This document shows, in pieces, positions 1 to 5,889 of a stretch of 11,328 nucleotides of DNA. The stretch's first letter is position 1; the number at the start of each line of letters is the position of its first letter. Source of the DNA: Candidatus Pacearchaeota archaeon (GTDB lineage Archaea; Nanobdellota; Nanobdellia; Pacearchaeales; GW2011-AR1). The notes under the pieces are model-generated. The model did no database searches, was not told the origin of the DNA, and was given only the letters and a program-made list of their open reading frames with translations. A program made the position numbers and the translations under genes. The stretch covers positions 1 to 11,328 of the forward strand of contig JAUYJY010000010.1 in NCBI GenBank assembly GCA_030699205.1. Reading direction: 5' to 3'.

Positions 1-145
1 AGACTATTAGCAGAAGAACAAAAAACTGTTCAAAATATGGACAATTCTGTTGATTAGCACAATTGTTTTCAGAATTGTACAGATAGAGAATTCTGGACAA
101 ATAGTGTTCCAATTATCAGAATTATCTATATTTTGTCTTCTGCTA
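1..145 (+). mobile_element. Right part of composite double-hairpin MITE (89-bp family with 91-bp insert), cut by window edge
   Basis: The sequence matches the composite element at 11135-11316 from its middle to its right end TTTTGTCTTCTGCTA, followed by TA at 146-147. The left hairpin arm is outside the window; only AGACTA of its inner arm remains at 1-6. Unlike the other copies it reads TAGCAGAAG at 9-17, which pairs perfectly with the terminal CTTCTGCTA. It has no coding capacity and would have to be moved by a transposase supplied in trans. Confidence 0.85.
38..128 (+). mobile_element. Nested 91-bp double-hairpin MITE inside the 89-bp element
   Basis: A 91-bp insert flanked by TA at 36-37 and 129-130. 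Compared with the short 89-bp copies it is an exact insertion into a TA. Its ends TGGACAATTCTG and CAGAATTATCTA are imperfect inverted repeats. Internally it has the same plan as its host: one hairpin (38-49 with 70-81) followed by a second (84-95 with 117-128). No open frame is present. Confidence 0.8.
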
Positions 146-149
146 TATC

Positions 150-269
150 TTATGTTTTCCCATCAAAGAAATTATATTCTTCAAATGCTCATCCCATTAA
201 CTTCTCAACAACCATAATTTCTGCAAGTGTATCCAACTCACAATACTTCAACTTTCTTATCCTGCCCAT
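150..269 (-). pseudogene. Coding remnant, possibly the C-terminal end of a DUF2779-like nuclease
   Basis: Read on the minus strand this gives about 39 codons with one internal TGA, including the stretch LKYCELDTLAEIMVVEKL and, after the stop, AFEEYNFFDGKT. The YCxLDTLA pattern recalls the third RNase H-like exonuclease motif near the C terminus of DUF2779 proteins; that is family memory, not a search result. The 5' end overlaps the end of the neighbouring PLD-like gene, and the 3' end stops two bases before the TA flanking the MITE. The rest of any parent gene is missing, so it may simply be non-coding. Confidence 0.3.
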
Positions 270-967
270 TCTTCCACGCTCTTTGCCTTTAAATCCTTGG
301 AAAAGTATAAATTTTCAACTTCTTGGCTTATATCTCTTACAGCGTTCTTGTCTTCAACTTTTATCATAGTTTCATAATGTGTTTTAAAACCGCTATAAGT
401 AAAATTAATAGAGCCTAAAAAAGCTATTTCTTCATCTATTATAAATATCTTTGAATGTATAAGTTCAGTGCTTCCGAAGTTTTTTCCAGAGGCAGAATCA
501 AAAACCTTTATTCTGAAAATAGGTTCATATTTGAATGAATAATCTGAAATAATTTTTGAAGAAACAAGAGCGATAATGCCTGCAAATAGGAATATACCTG
601 CAAAAATAAATAACATAGAAAAAACAAAGGCGAGAACTGCAAACAGCATAGAAATAATAAACAACCAAATAAAAGACTTAAACAGGGATTTTTTTAATTT
701 CTTTACTTTCACATCCTGAATTTTTTCTTTTTTAATTAAATCAGAAGGTCTAAAATCAGAATAAGAATTATTTTCTATTTTATCACAAGTAACAAGAGTT
801 ACTTTTATGCCTTTTTTATGCAAACTAATAAGATCTTTTATATAATCAGGAGAAAGGTAAGGAGAAACGACTTTTACAGATGTTCTTGCATTTTTTATCT
901 TTTGATGAATCTCTTTCCCAGCTTCCCTTCCAATATAGATGTGGTCTTTATTACTCGAGGTTATCAT
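257..967 (-). CDS. Membrane-anchored phospholipase-D-like protein with a single HKD motif
   Basis: A 236-residue protein. Residues 10-65 look like the first half of a PLD fold (strand VKVVSPYLS followed by a helix and strand IKVTLVTC). Residues about 98-136 are very hydrophobic and form two closely spaced membrane segments. Residues 171-188 carry the HKD signature: H171, K173, D178 and then GSIN at 185-188. One HKD motif implies that two chains would pair to form an active site. The membrane hairpin interrupts the PLD fold, so the catalytic halves would lie on the same side of the membrane. Such proteins may be nucleases or phospholipid enzymes; the substrate cannot be told from sequence. It stands alone beyond the cassette array, with its own TATA-like box. 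Confidence 0.75.
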   Translation of the reverse strand: MITSSNKDHIYIGREAGKEIHQKIKNARTSVKVVSPYLSPDYIKDLISLHKKGIKVTLVTCDKIENNSYSDFRPSDLIKKEKIQDVKVKKLKKSLFKSFIWLFIISMLFAVLAFVFSMLFIFAGIFLFAGIIALVSSKIISDYSFKYEPIFRIKVFDSASGKNFGSTELIHSKIFIIDEEIAFLGSINFTYSGFKTHYETMIKVEDKNAVRDISQEVENLYFSKDLKAKSVEEWAG

Positions 968-986
968 TTTCCAAGTAGGAAAAACT

Positions 987-1000
987 GGTTTATATAATTC
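987..1000 (-). promoter_or_regulatory. TATA-like promoter of the PLD-like gene
   Basis: The minus strand reads GAATTATATAAACC, centred about 27 nt before the ATG at 967. In archaea this spacing implies a leaderless or nearly leaderless transcript. No Shine-Dalgarno-like sequence is seen before this start. Confidence 0.5.
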
Positions 1001-1138
1001 TAGGTGATTAGTTTACGATAGTAAAGTCTATCCCCCATTCAACTTAAAAATAATCACAGGTTATTGCGGCAGAGAGTGAAATAGAAAAGTTTAATTCCAT
1101 TTACTGGCCATAAATTCTCATCACTGTAAACATAATCC

Positions 1139-1762
1139 TTATTTTTCATCTCTTCTAATGCTTGTAACAAATGTTTTGTACTTCTTCCCAAACATCTCCG
1201 CCACAAAAATCTTCCTAACCTCAAAATCTTTAATTACGCCACTAATAGCTGTAACAAAAACATCTTCGTATTCAGGTGCAATTTCAATCATCCCTGGCTT
1301 AACCAGTCTCCCATCATATTTCCTAAGCAAACCATACTTCCCACCCTTGCCCCGAAGCAAGTAATGAAATCTTACTTTATCTTTTTTCTCAAATTTTTCA
1401 AGATTATATAATATTTGCAAAACAGGCTTTAGTCCAAATCTAAAAGCAAAGTTCTTTCCAGTAAGCAAACTCTTCCCATAAAAAAGTATTCCTTCACGTG
1501 CAAAATTACTTGCGTTAAGTAATGAGTAAAAATCAAATTGAGAGATATGAATCTCCTTATCTTTATTTATCAAATTAGCAAGTTGTTTTTTTACCTCATA
1601 AGCTTGATCAAGCTGTTCTTTGAAGGAAATATTATGGAAAATCACAGCAATATCAACATCCCTGTATTCTTTTCCTTCAATTACTGAAGAGCCAAATTGC
1701 ACAATGTCTACAACGTCCTTGCTATAATTTAATTTCAGCTTTTGTTGCCATAGTCTCTGCAT
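1139..1762 (-). CDS. MNT-type nucleotidyltransferase of a HEPN/MNT pair, C terminus fused to a dhs tail
   Basis: A 207-residue protein. The minimal nucleotidyltransferase signature is clear: G24-S25, then D35-V-D37 in YRDVDIAVIF. The ATG at 1762 was chosen because it lies at the same place in the overlapping HEPN gene (inside the codons for KHHAET) as the start of its paralogue at 5314-5889. In-frame codons extend to 1816, so a longer form is possible. Known MNT/HEPN pairs act as toxin-antitoxin modules in which the nucleotidyltransferase can AMPylate the HEPN toxin; whether this one does is inference. The paralogue ends in NILVPI, whereas here the frame runs into a copy of the deoxyhypusine synthase tail (FVAEMFGKK, residues 186-194), whose stop codon has become TAC, adding 13 more residues. 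This end was therefore acquired by recombination. Confidence 0.8.
   Translation of the reverse strand: MQRLWQQKLKLNYSKDVVDIVQFGSSVIEGKEYRDVDIAVIFHNISFKEQLDQAYEVKKQLANLINKDKEIHISQFDFYSLLNASNFAREGILFYGKSLLTGKNFAFRFGLKPVLQILYNLEKFEKKDKVRFHYLLRGKGGKYGLLRKYDGRLVKPGMIEIAPEYEDVFVTAISGVIKDFEVRKIFVAEMFGKKYKTFVTSIRRDEK
1180..1207 (-). repeat. Orphan dhs 3'-end copy R5 (most distant, shortest)
   Basis: The minus strand encodes FVAEMFGKK, matching the last residues of the deoxyhypusine synthase at 6249-7226 (LVAETFGKK). It lies inside the C-terminal codons of the nucleotidyltransferase gene and is read in the same frame as dhs. Only about 27 bp are recognisable. It is the outermost and shortest of the five orphan tails. 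Confidence 0.75.
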
Positions 1763-2150
1763 GGTGCTTAATTGCCTCCGCATTATCTTTAGAAATGATT
1801 TTACCATAACTCTCAATATAAAAAGGAAAATCCTTATCTATAATTTCATAAATATCCAAGAAATCTTTTTTTATTATTCTAAATCTATCATTATGCGAAT
1901 TGGGCGCCTTTCCAGTTTCTTTCAATAAATACAAGTCACAAAAAGAAAGCAGAGCCTTAAAAAACAAAACTAGTGCAGAATTATATCTTTCCTTATTAAG
2001 CTCATCTTTTCCAGAAAGATAATATTCTCTTCCAGATTTTTCCAAAATAGATCGAGGAGTTAAAATAATTTCGACGAGCTTTTCTTCAATATTTACAGCT
2101 TTCTTATCTTCTACCTTCTTATTCCCTTCAACTTTTTTATCATTATTCAT
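1722..2150 (-). CDS. HEPN-domain protein, first gene of the distal HEPN/MNT pair
   Basis: A 142-residue, mainly helical protein overlapping its MNT partner by 41 nt. Residues about 35-140 align with the HEPN protein at 5846-6190, sharing blocks such as LFFKA(L/I), a CDL motif and P-[SN]-[NS]-H-x-[DE]-RFRI (residues 83-92 here). The classical RX4-6H ribonuclease motif of HEPN toxins is not evident in either copy, so catalytic activity is uncertain. The N terminus has an extra Lys/Glu-rich stretch (residues 4-25) absent from the paralogue. The ATG at 2150 was preferred over an upstream in-frame start because repeated operator-like palindromes and a TATA-like box lie immediately before it. Confidence 0.75.
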   Translation of the reverse strand: MNNDKKVEGNKKVEDKKAVNIEEKLVEIILTPRSILEKSGREYYLSGKDELNKERYNSALVLFFKALLSFCDLYLLKETGKAPNSHNDRFRIIKKDFLDIYEIIDKDFPFYIESYGKIISKDNAEAIKHHAETMATKAEIKL

Positions 2151-2242
2151 ACCAAGTAAGAAAACAATCATATTTATAAACCTTTTTCTTACCAAATAAG
2201 AAAAAATACCCAGAGTTCAGCATACTTCTTACCAAGTAAGAA
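2151..2242 (-). promoter_or_regulatory. Promoter and three operator-like palindromes with exact 40-nt period
   Basis: The palindrome TTCTTACCAARTAAGAA is complete at 2186-2202 and 2226-2242, and its half ACCAAGTAAGAAAA abuts the start codon at 2151-2164. The shared ACCAA blocks begin at 2151, 2191 and 2231, exactly 40 nt apart. A TATA-like box (GGTTTATAAATATG on the minus strand, 2169-2182) sits between the first two. This arrangement suggests repression by the HEPN/MNT complex or another dimeric regulator. Confidence 0.65.
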
Positions 2243-2364
2243 ATTAGATACCTTAAATCCTTAACAGAAAATATGTTAGTTATATTTAACACAGATTAGA
2301 ATTTATGTTAAAGTAAAATAACTTAGAATTGAATTTTAGGTTAATTAGACTTAACAAGTTAGTC

Positions 2365-2404
2365 ACTTCTTCCCAAACGTCTCCGCCACAAGCAAGGGAA
2401 AAAC
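2365..2404 (-). repeat. Orphan dhs 3'-end copy R4
   Basis: The minus strand encodes VFPLLVAETFGKK and a TGA stop, equal to the deoxyhypusine synthase C terminus with one conservative change. At DNA level it differs from the intact gene in the codons for ILVAE but is nearly identical there to copy R2, suggesting a different dhs allele as source. No start codon or upstream dhs sequence accompanies it. Confidence 0.8.
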
Positions 2405-2428
2405 GGCTAATCACCAAATAAAAATATC

Positions 2429-2687
2429 GTGGCTGAAGCAAGCGTCAGAGCCAGTGAAATAGGCAGAATCGAAGGAGTAGAAGTATAGTCTAAGACATTT
2501 ATAATTGAACAGTATTTGTCTTAGACTATTAGCGGAAGAACAAAAAACTGTTCAAAATATTTTGTCTTCTGCTATAGGTGCTCTTACAAGGGGGAATAAA
2601 TTTGTTTTTTTATTAAAATATCAATCTTTGGTCAATCGAAAACCAACTGACCTAGCAGTTTATTCCAAGAATATTCTTGAAACATAA
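2429..2687 (+). pseudogene. Small unrecognised plus-strand gene split by a MITE
   Basis: When the 89-bp element at 2486-2574 and one TA are removed, an open plus-strand frame joins ...SEIGRIEGVEV to GALTRGNKFVFLLKY... and continues to the stop at 2685-2687, giving about 56 residues from the GTG at 2429 (TAA at 2408-2410 in the same frame). The clean join across the element argues that this was coding. I do not recognise the family. It is the only gene in the array opposite to dhs, lies between dhs tails R4 and R3, and is probably already truncated at its 5' end. The uninterrupted frame that begins inside the MITE is an artefact of the insertion. Confidence 0.5.
2486..2574 (+). mobile_element. 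89-bp double-hairpin MITE, copy 2
   Basis: A short-form copy flanked by TA at 2484-2485 and 2575-2576. Hairpin one has perfect 12-nt arms, TAGTCTAAGACA and TGTCTTAGACTA. Hairpin two pairs TAGCGGAAGAACAAAA with TTTTGTCTTCTGCTA. It interrupts a plus-strand reading frame that is restored by precise removal. Confidence 0.88.
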
Positions 2688-2689
2688 TC

Positions 2690-2750
2690 ACTTCTCCCGC
2701 CCAAACATCTCCGCAACCAATATCGGAAACACAATCGTCGTATCCGCAAA
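2690..2750 (-). repeat. Orphan dhs 3'-end copy R3
   Basis: The minus strand encodes FADTTIVFPILVAEMFGREK and a TGA stop, about 20 codons equivalent to residues 307-325 of the deoxyhypusine synthase here. Several differences from the intact gene are synonymous or conservative, so it derives from a homologous dhs rather than from recent duplication of the local one. A MITE lies 11 bp beyond its upstream edge. Confidence 0.85.
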
Positions 2751-2761
2751 TAACCCATATA

Positions 2762-2850
2762 TAGTCTAAGACATTTATAATTGAACAGTATTTGTCTTAG
2801 ACTATTAGCGGAAGAACAAAAAACTGTTCAAAATATTTTGTCTTCTGCTA
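2762..2850 (+). mobile_element. 89-bp double-hairpin MITE, copy 3
   Basis: Essentially identical to the copy at 2486-2574 and only 187 bp away, flanked by TA at 2760-2761 and 2851-2852. It lies between the dhs tail R3 and the end of the Fic gene, not within a gene. Confidence 0.88.
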
Positions 2851-2871
2851 TAGTATCATAAATCTATTACT

Positions 2872-2909
2872 TTACCCTCTACAATAATAAAATTGAAAGT
2901 AGAGGGTAA
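2872..2909. repeat. 38-bp inverted-repeat block just after the Fic gene
   Basis: TTACCCTCTAC and GTAGAGGGTAA form perfect 11-nt arms around a 16-nt spacer, ending at the base before the Fic stop codon triplet. The same architecture, with the same spacer length, lies upstream of the Fic promoter at 3940-3977. As RNA this copy could fold as a terminator hairpin; as DNA it could be an operator copy. Confidence 0.6.
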
Positions 2910-3908
2910 TTAAAGAAATATGCTCCAATAACTCTGAATCATCTGGTCAGCCAAAAACAAGATAAGCCTTTCATAATCATCCCTATTAAATTTATTCAAA
3001 TCGCTTTTATCTGCCTGCCGTAAAACTCTAATATAATCATCTCTAAATTTAGTCCTGACAACAAATGGCGGATATCCGTGCTTTAGCATAATATAATTCA
3101 TAATCATTCTCCCAGTTCTCCCATTTCCATCCATAAATGGATGAATTTTTTCAAATTTATGATGAAAAATAGAAGCCAAAATCAAAGGATGAAGCTCTTG
3201 TTTATGTTTATCATACCATTTAACTAATAAATTCATATCAGTTTTAACATAAGGTGCAGGCGTAGCCTTAAAGTTTGCTTTAATTACGCGAACGTCAACA
3301 GCTCTATAACCAGCCCTCATATCAATATTCTCCATTAATTTTCTATGTATTTCAACAATAAATTCATGAGTTATTTCTTCTTTAGCATCGAAAATAAAAC
3401 GAAAAGCCTTTTCAGTATTTTGCAAGTCATAAATTTCTCTAAGACTTTTATTTTTAGGAGTTAGCCCTTCTTCCAGCAAATTTCTTGCTTCAGCCAATTT
3501 AATAGTATTACCCTCGATAGCAGTTGTATTATAAGCAAATTCAACAATAAAATTCTTTAATATCTCTTCTTTTGTTAATTGTTGCTGTTTTTTGAATTCA
3601 GAATTATAATGCAATTTACAAGCCTCTATTTCCAGCGTTTTTTCTCCCAAAAAAACATCTTTTTTAATTTTTAATTCTTTTATTCTTTTAATATAACGAT
3701 TCGATTCCAAAAAATTATGGATTGTTTTGTACGCTTTTCTTATTTGATTAGCATAATTAGGAAGATTATCAAGTGCCTTTTTTACCCCTTCTAAAGAATC
3801 GCCCAAATAAGCTATATCTTTAACTGCAACTTTATCTTCTTTTCTTTCAGACGCCCGCAAATAATAATAAGTTTTCTCCCCGACTTTCTTCTTGTATATA
3901 TACACCAT
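2910..3908 (-). CDS. Fic-family AMP transferase with N-terminal inhibitory motif
   Basis: A 332-residue protein. The catalytic Fic motif HPFMDGNGRTGR is complete at residues 256-267 (H256, D260, N262, R264, R267). The inhibitory motif (S/T)xxxE(G/N) is present upstream as T128-T-A-I-E132-G133, so the enzyme would be autoinhibited by its own helix, the class II arrangement. Residues 1-100 form an N-terminal extension with several basic and coiled stretches. Fic enzymes usually transfer AMP from ATP to Ser, Thr or Tyr of target proteins; the target here is unknown. It occupies one module between dhs tails R3 and R2, without a separate antitoxin gene, which the internal inhibitory motif makes unnecessary. 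A TATA-like box precedes the ATG. Confidence 0.9.
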   Translation of the reverse strand: MVYIYKKKVGEKTYYYLRASERKEDKVAVKDIAYLGDSLEGVKKALDNLPNYANQIRKAYKTIHNFLESNRYIKRIKELKIKKDVFLGEKTLEIEACKLHYNSEFKKQQQLTKEEILKNFIVEFAYNTTAIEGNTIKLAEARNLLEEGLTPKNKSLREIYDLQNTEKAFRFIFDAKEEITHEFIVEIHRKLMENIDMRAGYRAVDVRVIKANFKATPAPYVKTDMNLLVKWYDKHKQELHPLILASIFHHKFEKIHPFMDGNGRTGRMIMNYIMLKHGYPPFVVRTKFRDDYIRVLRQADKSDLNKFNRDDYERLILFLADQMIQSYWSIFL

Positions 3909-3929
3909 ATTTCCATAAGAACCTTGAAG

Positions 3930-3977
3930 TATTTAAACTTTACCCTCTACATTATGTATTTTAATTGCAAAGGGTAA
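3930..3977 (-). promoter_or_regulatory. Fic promoter with adjoining inverted-repeat operator
   Basis: On the minus strand the TATA-like GTTTAAATAC lies at about 3930-3938, roughly 26 nt before the ATG at 3908. Directly upstream, TTACCCTCTAC (3940-3950) and GCAAAGGGTAA (3967-3977) form an imperfect inverted repeat with a 16-nt spacer. Its position next to the TATA element suits a repressor or activator site. Confidence 0.5.
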
Positions 3978-3999
3978 GATAAAAATAAGTTTCCAGTTA

Positions 4000-4089
4000 T
4001 AAGTCTAAGACATTTATAATTGAAAGGTATTTGTCTTAGGCTATTAGCGGAAGAACAAAAAACTGTTCAAAATATTTTGTCTTCTGCTA
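4000..4089 (+). mobile_element. 89-bp double-hairpin MITE, copy 4 (slightly diverged)
   Basis: It matches the family over its whole length but reads TAAGTCTAAGACA at the left end (one extra base or substitution), GAAAGGTATT in the first loop, and TTAGGCTATT in the inner arm, so hairpin one is no longer perfect. TA follows at 4090-4091. It lies upstream of the Fic promoter, between Fic and dhs tail R2, and looks older than copies 2 and 3. Confidence 0.82.
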
Positions 4090-4155
4090 TATCTCAATAA
4101 AAAAACAGTTTACTTCCTCGCCTGCCCCCCACACCATATTAAAATAATCACCCCT

Positions 4156-4196
4156 ATTTCCCAAACATCTCCGCCACAAGCAAAGGAAAAACAATA
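4156..4196 (-). repeat. Orphan dhs 3'-end copy R2
   Basis: The minus strand encodes IVFPLLVAEMFGK followed by TAG, the deoxyhypusine synthase C terminus lacking the last Lys. It begins three bases after the stop codon of the antitoxin gene at 4199-4498, so the module joins the dhs tail directly. Confidence 0.85.
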
Positions 4197-4198
4197 AA

Positions 4199-4498
4199 CT
4201 ACTTAAAAGATTTAAATTCTTTTTCTAAATCATCAATAGAGTAACTTGATTTAAACCCTTTTTCAACAAGGCACTTCTCCATGTCCCACAAAGTTAAGCC
4301 TGCTCTTGACGCGGCCTCCGAAAAAGTTATATTCCCTTTAGTATAATCTTCACATGCCATTTGTTTCAGAAGCTCTTGATAGCCCTTTATAACTAACTCC
4401 CTTATAATTGTGCTTCTATCCATCATCTTTCTTTTACCTAATTGCTCTATTTTTTTAAGTATCTCATCAGGCAATCTTATTCCTATAGGTTCGCTCAT
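4199..4498 (-). CDS. RHH/UPF0175-type antitoxin
   Basis: A 99-residue protein. Residues 3-43 (IGIRLPDEILKKIEQLG, then RSTIIRELVIKGY) form a ribbon-helix-helix DNA-binding domain. Residues 50-99 (FSEAASRAGLTLWDMEKCL and following) match UPF0175, whose members are commonly encoded beside DUF3368 PIN proteins. The start overlaps the end of the PIN gene by 4 nt, so translation is probably coupled. The expected role is to neutralise the PIN ribonuclease and repress the operon. The gene ends at the boundary of a dhs tail. Confidence 0.85.
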   Translation of the reverse strand: MSEPIGIRLPDEILKKIEQLGKRKMMDRSTIIRELVIKGYQELLKQMACEDYTKGNITFSEAASRAGLTLWDMEKCLVEKGFKSSYSIDDLEKEFKSFK

Positions 4499-4995
4499 TT
4501 TTCTCCCTCTATTAAAACCTTATCTATAACTGCAGAGCTAAACCATCCAATTTTCCTTAATTCTTCCAAACTATCTTTAAATTTATTTTTATTTATAAGT
4601 CTTTTTTTATAAAGTAATAATATAATAGCAGGAGTTCCAAGAAGCTTTAGATTAAGCAATAAGTTCTTTCTTCGTACATTATCATCATCTGTAGCAAGAA
4701 AATTAGCTTTTTCCTGCCAATATAATGCCACTGACTCTGCTTCTCCGCCCTGAATATTGAATTGTGTGGTCTTGCTTAAATATTTCTGATTCCCTATTTT
4801 TTTAACTTTTATTTTGTGTTGCATAATCATTTCTTCAATAATATTTACATCCACATAACCCAACTCTTTCCCCGCCATAATTTCAGCATAAACCTTATTT
4901 GGAATAAGCACATTATTAAAATACTTGCAACTGCTTTCTAACAAAGTTATTTTTGCCAAATGAATCATGACCATAGCATCTTTCACTATTAACAT
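4495..4995 (-). CDS. PIN-domain (DUF3368) ribonuclease toxin
   Basis: A 166-residue protein beginning MLIVKDAMVMIHLAKI, typical of the DUF3368 PIN family. Candidate metal ligands are D6, E38, E85 in IQGGEAESVALYW, and D103-D105 in LATDDDNVRRKN. The family cleaves RNA and is usually the toxin of a VapBC-like pair. The ATG at 4995 is preferred to one six codons upstream because it puts the first acidic ligand at residue 6, as usual, and because the upstream stretch carries a palindrome. The toxin gene precedes the antitoxin gene here, the reverse of most VapBC operons but common for DUF3368/UPF0175 pairs. Confidence 0.87.
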   Translation of the reverse strand: MLIVKDAMVMIHLAKITLLESSCKYFNNVLIPNKVYAEIMAGKELGYVDVNIIEEMIMQHKIKVKKIGNQKYLSKTTQFNIQGGEAESVALYWQEKANFLATDDDNVRRKNLLLNLKLLGTPAIILLLYKKRLINKNKFKDSLEELRKIGWFSSAVIDKVLIEGEK

Positions 4996-5028
4996 GTGAT
5001 ATAATGTGCACATTGTAATATTTAAATC
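4993..5028 (-). promoter_or_regulatory. PIN/UPF0175 operon promoter and operator-like palindrome
   Basis: The minus strand reads TTTAAATATTAC (TATA-like, about 5016-5026) roughly 26 nt before the ATG at 4995. Between them, GTGCACATTATATCAC contains the palindrome ATGTGCACAT and an outer GTG/CAC symmetry, overlapping the expected start site. This would suit autorepression by the ribbon-helix-helix antitoxin. Confidence 0.45.
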
Positions 5029-5045
5029 TTTCCATCGCTTCTTTC

Positions 5046-5108
5046 ATTTCTTCCCGAACGTCTCCGCAACTAAAATGGGAAAAACAATAGTCGCATCAGC
5101 AAAAACCT
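5046..5108 (-). repeat. Orphan dhs 3'-end copy R1 (nearest, best preserved)
   Basis: These 63 bp match 6251-6313 in the intact gene with only two differences seen by eye, encoding VFADATIVFPILVAETFGKK and a stop. Homology ends abruptly at the stop codon of the histone gene. As the closest copy to dhs it is also the least diverged, as expected if new modules always enter next to dhs and push older ones outward. Confidence 0.92.
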
Positions 5109-5317
5109 CAGACAAAATAATCTTTGCTGTCTTCCTTCTCAATTATATCTTCCGCCTTGATAACCTTCCTTCCAGAAAAATCAGCCTGCCGAGAAGCCCG
5201 CATAACTAATTTTTCTAATTCTGTTTGTAAAATTTTTTCAATTTTACTAATAGCAGAAAGACCTATTTTTTTACCTTTATTTAAGGCAATCTTTTTTATT
5301 AATTTTTTATTAATCAT
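5108..5317 (-). CDS. Archaeal histone
   Basis: A 69-residue protein, the usual length for a single-fold archaeal histone. The fold is recognisable: helix 1 (about residues 3-14), loop, long helix 2 (about 20-46), then the SGRKVIKAEDI signature of loop 2 and helix 3. The N terminus is more basic than usual (MINKKLIKKIALNKGKK). After IKAEDI the sequence becomes EKEDSKDYFV, more acidic than the usual end. It would dimerise and compact DNA. Its start overlaps the end of the nucleotidyltransferase gene by 4 nt, so it appears to be the third gene of a HEPN/MNT operon, an unusual place for a histone. Its stop codon touches dhs tail R1. Confidence 0.9.
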   Translation of the reverse strand: MINKKLIKKIALNKGKKIGLSAISKIEKILQTELEKLVMRASRQADFSGRKVIKAEDIIEKEDSKDYFV

Positions 5318-5889
5318 ATTGGCACCAAAATATTTTTCTTAGTATATTTTATTTTCCACTTCTCTAAAAAATCTTCAAAAAGCACACTATTTTCAATAGG
5401 AACCAGAAAAGCGCCTTTTCCTATGCTTTGACCCTTAACTTTTTTTACCATTCCTTCTTCTTTTCCTCTTCCAATTAATGAATAAGTAAATAGCGTTTTT
5501 TGACTATTATTCAAATTGCCAAGGACATAACTAAATAAAGAATATCCTTTAAACCCCAATTTTTTGCTAAATTTCATTCCAGAAACCAAGCTGTAACCCT
5601 CAATTAAAATGCCCTGCCTAGCAAAAAATCCCGCATCAAAAAAATCTTTAACATTCAAAGTTTGAATATCTAATCTTAGTGCTTTAGGCAATTTTTTCTT
5701 AAAGTCCTGTGCTATTTCTAATCTTTCTTTTATATTTCTATCAAAAAATATAAGAACAATATCTATGTCCCTAGGCTCATCTTTTCCCTTAACAGCAGAG
5801 CCATATAAAATAATATCAAATAATTTCTCGTCTTGAAAGAATTTCTTAGAAATTGATTCTAAGCTTTTTAAACAATGTTTCCACGTCAT
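5314..5889 (-). CDS. MNT-type nucleotidyltransferase of the proximal HEPN/MNT pair
   Basis: A 191-residue protein with G30-S31 and D41-I-D43 (LYGSAVKGKDEPRDIDIVLI), the metal-binding core of minimal nucleotidyltransferases. It is homologous along its length to the protein at 1139-1762, for example FARQGIL and LIGRGKEEG against FAREGIL and LLRGKGGK, but keeps its natural end KKNILVPI. It overlaps the HEPN gene upstream by 44 nt and the histone gene downstream by 4 nt. The likely role is antitoxin, perhaps by nucleotidylating its HEPN partner; this is inferred from known MNT/HEPN systems. Confidence 0.85.
   Translation of the reverse strand: MTWKHCLKSLESISKKFFQDEKLFDIILYGSAVKGKDEPRDIDIVLIFFDRNIKERLEIAQDFKKKLPKALRLDIQTLNVKDFFDAGFFARQGILIEGYSLVSGMKFSKKLGFKGYSLFSYVLGNLNNSQKTLFTYSLIGRGKEEGMVKKVKGQSIGKGAFLVPIENSVLFEDFLEKWKIKYTKKNILVPI

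Noticed and set aside
1041..1098. Possible sixth orphan dhs tail or small plus-strand remnant (QVIAAESEIEKFNSIYWP)
   Set aside because: Only TAATCAC near the expected flank resembles the other tails, with no VFPxLVAE coding. The short open frame has no start and no known likeness.
2505..2687. 60-codon plus-strand frame as a normal gene
   Set aside because: Its first third is encoded by the MITE; the true frame is the one joined across the element.
2872..2909. Classical intrinsic terminator for the Fic gene
   Set aside because: The hairpin is perfect but no T tract follows on the coding strand, and a similar block lies in the Fic promoter, so a regulatory or boundary role is at least as likely.
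2486..4089. Regular-looking 89-bp repeats as a CRISPR array or CRISPR-like cluster
   Set aside because: Copies are spaced irregularly, each is far longer than a CRISPR repeat, each is flanked by TA, and two sit inside genes. They are insertions.
5124..5342. Plus-strand frame opposite the histone gene
   Set aside because: It is the antisense shadow of a clear histone and shows no protein features.
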